Assembly (NCBI GenBank): GCA_964454005.1 | Contig: CAYVQE010000215.1 | Coordinates: 1 to 7,769 of the forward strand | DNA length: 7,769 nucleotides | Direction of reading: 5' to 3' | Source: CAYVQE01 sp964454005 | GTDB taxonomy: Bacteria; Myxococcota; B64-G9 | Shown here: positions 4,501-7,769 of the stretch, piece after piece | Layout: the number at the start of each line of letters is the position of its first letter | How positions within the stretch are numbered: the first letter of the stretch is position 1 | Program-made: the position numbers and the translations under genes | The notes under the pieces: model-generated | What the model saw: the letters and a program-made list of their open reading frames with translations, nothing else | Told to the model about the DNA's origin: nothing | The model's database searches: none

Positions 4501-6771
4501 TCACTGCCCGAGCTGCTCCAGGTTGGAGCGGGCGACCGCGGCCTCCGGACCGTGGGGCAGCACCTCCAGATAGCGCTTGTAGTACTCGATCGCCTTGTCG
4601 TTGTCACGCCGGTACTTGTAGGCCTCGGCCAGCCCGATGATGGCCACCCCGTAGCGCGGGTTGCTGCGCAGGGCGCGGCGGAAGGCGCCCACCGCGGCGC
4701 CGTCGTGGCCCAGGTCGAGCAGGCACAGTCCCTTGCCGGTCAGCGCCTCGACGTCGCCGGGTTTGTGCTCCAGGGCCTGCTCGTAGGCCTTCAGCGCCGG
4801 CCGGGCCCGGCCGGCACGCTGCAGCCGATCGGCGCGGCTGACCCAGCCGTCGTACCCGGTGGGCTGGTCCGGCTTGTCCTGCTCGCCCTTGTCGTCCCCG
4901 TCAGCGGCCGCGGCCTGCTCGGTGTCCTTCTCGCCGGAGTCGGCGGCCGCCACGTCCTCGGCAGCGCCGTCATCTTCCTCGTCCGGGGCCTCGTCGTCCG
5001 CGGCCTCCGGCTGCTGCTCGGCCGGCAGCTGTTCCAGCAGCGCCTTGGCCAGCTGGTGCTCGGCGCTGGTGGCCAGGATGCGCTCGAGCTGCGCCCGGGC
5101 CTCGGCCGGGCGGTCGAGCCGGGCCAGCACGCGGGCCAGCGCCTGCCGGGCGCGCAGCAGATCGGGCCCGCCGGACTTGGCCTGCAGCTCGATGGCCCGG
5201 CCGAGCTTGCGCACCGCTGTGTCCAGCGCGGCCTCGTCCGCGGCAAAGGCGGCGCCGTCGATGTAGACCAGCAACGGGTCGTCGGTCTTTTTGCGGGCCG
5301 CTTCGGCCAGCGGCACCTCGATCTGGGCCCGATCGGCCCCCTTGACCCGCAGGTAGTCGGCCAGCGCCCGCAGCGGGGCGAAGGCCTCGGGCGCCTGCTC
5401 GCGGGCAGCGTCGATCAGGCGCTTGGCCTCGGCCAGGTCCTGGCGGCGCTGCTCGGCCAGCGCCGCCTGCCGTTGTTCCAGCGCCTGCTTCTTCTCGTCG
5501 AGTGCCTTGAGTTGCGCCCGGGCCTCGGCCCCCGGCTCGGCACCGGCGGCAGCGGCGATCTTCTCGCGCTCGGCCTGCACCGCGGCCAGCTGGTCGCGGG
5601 CCGCGGCCGCGGCCCGGCCGGCGCGCTCGGCCCGGGTGACGTGGACCTCGGCCAGCAGCCCCATGGCCTGGGGGAAGCGGCCCTTGGCCTCGTCCACCGC
5701 GCTGGACAGATCCTGGATGGCCGCCTCGAGCTCGGCCGCCGAGTCCTTGAAGAAGTGCTGGCGGCCCTGCTCGAACTGGGTGCGGGCCAGCTTGGAAACG
5801 CTGGGCTCCGGCTCGCCGATCACCTGCTGCACCAGGCCCATGAAGCGCTCCGGCGCCAGCAGGTAAAAGGCCCCCACCCCGGCGGCGATCAGCAGCAGGG
5901 GCACGATGAAGTACCACTTGCGCCGGCCGCGGCGCTTCCACTTCTCCACCACGTCGTCCTCGTCGGCCGCGGCAAAGGCCAGGTCGCCCCAGGAGTCGGG
6001 CTCCCCCGCCTCCGCCGAGGCTCCCTCCTCCGCCAAGGCTGCGGAGGGCGAGACGGCGGGTAGACCCGCCGCGCCGTCGCTGTAGGCGGGCGGGGCCGAG
6101 GGCTGGGGCGGTGCCGAAGCCTGGGGCGGTGCCGAAGCCTGGGGCGGTGCCGAAGCCTGGGGCGGTGCCGAAGCCTGGGGAGGCGCCGAGGGCAGGGACG
6201 GCGCCGAAGCCTGGGGAGGCGCCGAGGGCAGGGACGGCGCCGAAGCCTGGGGCCCAGCGGGGCCCGCCATCTCGCCCGCCGGAGCCTCGGCGGAGGCGGG
6301 AGCCTCGGCGGAGGCGGGCTCGGCCGCAGGCAAGGGCTGGGTGGAGCGTTCCTGGCCGACCGTCTCGATGGAGTGCTGCGGCGCTTCCTCGGCGGCGGGC
6401 CTACCGGCGGCCTGGTCGACCACCTGGAAGAACGACGACAGCTCGGCGATCGAGCCCAGCCGTTTCCAGGTCTCGCCGCTCTTGGAGATCTCGTCGTCGC
6501 GCTCGACCCGGCGCTCCACGATCCACTTTTGCAGCGTGGTCAGCTCCTTGAAGCTGAGCACGGAGCCGTCGGCCTTGCGCACCATCCAGTTCTTCTCGGC
6601 CGGAGCCGGCTCGCTTTCCTGCTGCGACACCGGTTCGGTCAGCACGAAGGACTTCTTGCGCACCTTGAACAGGTGGCCGCAGTTGCTGCACTTGACGGTG
6701 ACCCCGGCCTCGGTTACCCGATCGTCTTCGAACTCGTACTCGCTGCCGCAGCGTTCGCACTTGATATCCAT
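4501..6771 (-). CDS. Zinc ribbon/GYF-like/TM/TPR membrane protein
   Basis: Predicted 756-aa inner-membrane protein. In order: an MJ0042-type zinc ribbon (C5, C8, C28, C31); a GYF-like domain at about 61-120 (WMVRKADGS ... W102); a Pro/Ala/Ser-rich linker at about 140-245 with tandem hexapeptides; a basic KRRGRRK stretch and one transmembrane helix at about 287-305; an Ala/Glu/Gln-rich probable coiled coil at about 374-458; an acidic linker at about 581-639; and about three TPRs from 640 to the end. The basic residues before the helix predict the zinc ribbon and GYF in the cytoplasm and the TPRs in the periplasm. From memory, the N-terminal zinc ribbon plus GYF order is shared with GltJ/AgmX of the Myxococcus gliding machinery, but here TPRs replace TonB-like domains, so only a shared design is claimed. 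ATG at 6771 is chosen because the zinc ribbon starts at once; the frame extends to 6825. Ribosome site weak (AAGG 10 bases, or GAGG 2 bases upstream). The truncated upstream gene is a likely paralogue. Confidence 0.9.
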   Translation of the reverse strand: MDIKCERCGSEYEFEDDRVTEAGVTVKCSNCGHLFKVRKKSFVLTEPVSQQESEPAPAEKNWMVRKADGSVLSFKELTTLQKWIVERRVERDDEISKSGETWKRLGSIAELSSFFQVVDQAAGRPAAEEAPQHSIETVGQERSTQPLPAAEPASAEAPASAEAPAGEMAGPAGPQASAPSLPSAPPQASAPSLPSAPPQASAPPQASAPPQASAPPQASAPPQPSAPPAYSDGAAGLPAVSPSAALAEEGASAEAGEPDSWGDLAFAAADEDDVVEKWKRRGRRKWYFIVPLLLIAAGVGAFYLLAPERFMGLVQQVIGEPEPSVSKLARTQFEQGRQHFFKDSAAELEAAIQDLSSAVDEAKGRFPQAMGLLAEVHVTRAERAGRAAAAARDQLAAVQAEREKIAAAAGAEPGAEARAQLKALDEKKQALEQRQAALAEQRRQDLAEAKRLIDAAREQAPEAFAPLRALADYLRVKGADRAQIEVPLAEAARKKTDDPLLVYIDGAAFAADEAALDTAVRKLGRAIELQAKSGGPDLLRARQALARVLARLDRPAEARAQLERILATSAEHQLAKALLEQLPAEQQPEAADDEAPDEEDDGAAEDVAAADSGEKDTEQAAAADGDDKGEQDKPDQPTGYDGWVSRADRLQRAGRARPALKAYEQALEHKPGDVEALTGKGLCLLDLGHDGAAVGAFRRALRSNPRYGVAIIGLAEAYKYRRDNDKAIEYYKRYLEVLPHGPEAAVARSNLEQLGQ
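6105..6248 (-). repeat. In-frame tandem repeat, four 18-mers and two 36-mers
   Basis: Four identical 18-bp units (6105-6122, 6123-6140, 6141-6158, 6159-6176; GGGGCGGTGCCGAAGCCT on the plus strand) are followed by two identical 36-bp units (6177-6212, 6213-6248). Each 36-mer is a diverged dimer of the 18-mer. They encode QASAPP hexapeptides and QASAPSLPSAPP dodecapeptides, about residues 175-223 of the 756-aa protein. The whole array is a multiple of 3, so changes in copy number keep the frame. Confidence 0.95.
6282..6317 (-). repeat. Second in-frame 18-bp tandem duplication
   Basis: Two identical 18-bp units (6282-6299 and 6300-6317; GAGCCTCGGCGGAGGCGG on the plus strand) encode the ASAEAP repeat in the N-terminal part of the same linker. 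They are unrelated in sequence to the larger array but use the same 6-codon period. Confidence 0.85.
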
Positions 6772-6964
6772 CGCCTCAGAGCCTTGTCTGCGCTGGCCGG
6801 CCACCGCCCGCCAGCGGTTCCGCACCGAACGATCAACCTGGCCGTTGCCACGCCTTTCGGGCGGGGCGAGACCGATTTGCTGAATTCGTGCGCTCGGCCG
6901 TCTTTGTTCCCATGTAAGCCCATTGAAAACCCAATGCGTTCAGCGTTCCGAAAGGAACCTCGGA
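6772..6964 (-). other. Intergenic region between the two GYF/TPR genes
   Basis: This 193-bp gap has no convincing gene. Its part next to the upstream gene (about 6880-6960) is more A/T-rich than the surroundings and could hold a promoter, but no hexamer pair with good spacing was found on the minus strand. A sigma54 reading of TGGCAACGGCCAGGTTGAT on the minus strand was rejected because the spacing is wrong. Confidence 0.4.
6945..6958 (-). terminator. Small hairpin just after the truncated TPR gene
   Basis: On the minus strand GTTCC and GGAAC flank a TTTC loop, starting 6 bases after the TGA at 6965-6967. The stem is only 5 bp and a short TTTT comes well downstream (6929-6926). It is a possible weak terminator or a chance feature. 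Confidence 0.25.
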
Positions 6965-7769
6965 TCAACGGTGCTTGATCTCGCGCGCCTTGCGCAGGGC
7001 CGCCTTGGCCCGCTGCCCATCGCCCAGCCCGGCAAAGGCCTCAGCCAACCCTTCGAGCGCCTCGACCGAGCCCGGATGCACGCCCAGGGCCCGCTTGAAC
7101 TCCAGCGCCGCGCGCGAGAAGCGCTTGGCGCGCAGGTTGCGGCGGCCCTGCACCAGGGCCCGGCGGAAGCGATTCTCCGGATCGGTCGGCTCCGGCCGCG
7201 CCGGCGCATCGGCCGCAGCCTGCGGTTCGGCGGCCGCGGTGGCCGGGGCCTGGACGCCGATGGCCGCCAGGGGCAGGTAGGCCGACAGATCGAGCACCCC
7301 GTAGCGCGTCACGGTCACCGCCCCGACGGCCAGCAGCGCCAGCGCGGTCGCCACCAACGCCGACCACAGCAGCCAGCCCGCCCGCGGCGGGCGCAGCGCG
7401 GCGTAGGGGTCGCGCTCGGGCCCCGGCTGCGCCGCGGCGCCCACCGGGGCGCCCGGCGGCACGGCCACCACCGGCCGCATGGCCGCCGCATCCAGCGGCC
7501 GCGAGGGATCGACCGTCGCCGGCCCGCCGCCCTCGCTGCCGGCGGCGGCCGCATTGGGCCGCTGCACCAACACCCGCTCGGCCGGCTGCCAGTCGCCGTC
7601 CGGAGCGGCCACCTGGCAGCCGGTCACATCCTCGCGCTCGGCCAGCCAGCGATCCAGCGCCGCTCGCGAGGGAAAGTCGTAGGTCAGCCCGTGGGGAGTG
7701 CGCACCCGGAAGCCGCTCAGGCCCGGATCCCGCTTGCGCGCCGACTGGGCCCGGATGGCCGAGACGCCG
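6965..7769 (-). CDS. GYF-like/TM/TPR membrane protein, N-terminus cut by window edge
   Basis: Partial gene: 267 codons plus stop are visible and the frame stays open to the window edge. A GTG at 7705 is the first in-window start candidate, but it lies inside a GYF-like domain (FRVRTPHGLTYDF ... LDRWLAER ... GDWQPAER) whose first strand begins upstream, so the real start is probably outside. After it come a Pro/Ala/Gly-rich linker, a basic/aromatic PPRAGW edge, one transmembrane helix (about 7300-7375), an Ala-rich spacer, and two TPRs ending in a Lys/Arg-rich tail. The helix has few flanking charges, so topology is less clear, but by analogy with the downstream gene the TPRs would be periplasmic. 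The same domain order and the alignable GYF-like segment make it a likely paralogue of the 756-aa protein; whether it also starts with a zinc ribbon cannot be seen. It would be the first gene of the minus-strand block in this window. Confidence 0.85.
   Translation of the reverse strand, partial: GVSAIRAQSARKRDPGLSGFRVRTPHGLTYDFPSRAALDRWLAEREDVTGCQVAAPDGDWQPAERVLVQRPNAAAAGSEGGGPATVDPSRPLDAAAMRPVVAVPPGAPVGAAAQPGPERDPYAALRPPRAGWLLWSALVATALALLAVGAVTVTRYGVLDLSAYLPLAAIGVQAPATAAAEPQAAADAPARPEPTDPENRFRRALVQGRRNLRAKRFSRAALEFKRALGVHPGSVEALEGLAEAFAGLGDGQRAKAALRKAREIKHR

Noticed and set aside
4285..6063. 592-codon plus-strand open frame opposite the zinc ribbon/TPR gene
   Set aside because: Antisense shadow in GC-rich DNA. 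The translation is Gly/Leu/Val/Arg-rich without domain logic, while the minus strand has a full, recognisable domain series.
6105..6248. Possible CRISPR-like array
   Set aside because: Units are directly abutting with no spacers, have a 3n period and lie in frame in a Pro/Ala-rich protein linker, so this is a coding minisatellite.
6818..6860. Possible sigma54 promoter on the minus strand
   Set aside because: The TGGCA and TTGA elements are too far apart for -24/-12 spacing and the GC of the -12 element is missing.
6714..6968. 84-codon minus-strand frame spanning the 193-bp gap
   Set aside because: TTG start, overlaps the start of the 756-aa gene in another frame, no ribosome site and no recognisable motif.

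Overview
This is a high-GC bacterial window (about two thirds G+C by eye). Shadow open frames run antisense to nearly every gene, as expected at this composition. No RNA gene, transposase, integrase or CRISPR array is visible. Two genes, one cut by the window edge, encode membrane proteins with a GYF-like domain, a proline/alanine-rich linker, one membrane helix and C-terminal TPRs; the complete one also starts with an MJ0042-type zinc ribbon. This style, plus a small zf-TFIIB protein and a PQQ-propeller lipoprotein, suggests a deltaproteobacterial or Myxococcota-like organism. That placement is inference; no marker gene is present.

Layout. Positions 1-153 hold a good sigma70-type promoter (TTGACA, extended -10) and a Shine-Dalgarno for a BamB-like eight-repeat beta-propeller lipoprotein (154-1389, +) with a long acidic insert. 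It converges, with a 4-bp gap, on amrS (1394-2413, -), the radical SAM enzyme of the AmmeMemoRadiSam system. amrS is divergent from a TrpB-like fold-type II PLP enzyme with an unusual aromatic C-terminal extension (2591-4066, +); the 177-bp gap has weak candidate promoters in both directions and a perfect hairpin. The PLP gene ends at a perfect 10-bp inverted repeat and converges on a minus-strand block. In transcription order that block is: the truncated GYF/TM/TPR protein (7769 to 6965), the 756-aa zinc ribbon/GYF/TM/TPR protein (6771 to 4501), and a 103-aa zf-TFIIB zinc-ribbon protein (4428 to 4117).

How the genes might work together. The propeller lipoprotein is predicted to be exported and the two TPR proteins to span the inner membrane, so they could belong to envelope assembly or signalling, but nothing here shows a direct link. 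amrS and the PLP enzyme look like soluble enzymes sharing a divergent control region; their substrates cannot be read from the sequence. The most notable points are the paralogous GYF/TM/TPR pair, the hierarchical 18/36-bp in-frame repeat in one of them, the acidic insert in the propeller, and the PLP enzyme of unassigned function.
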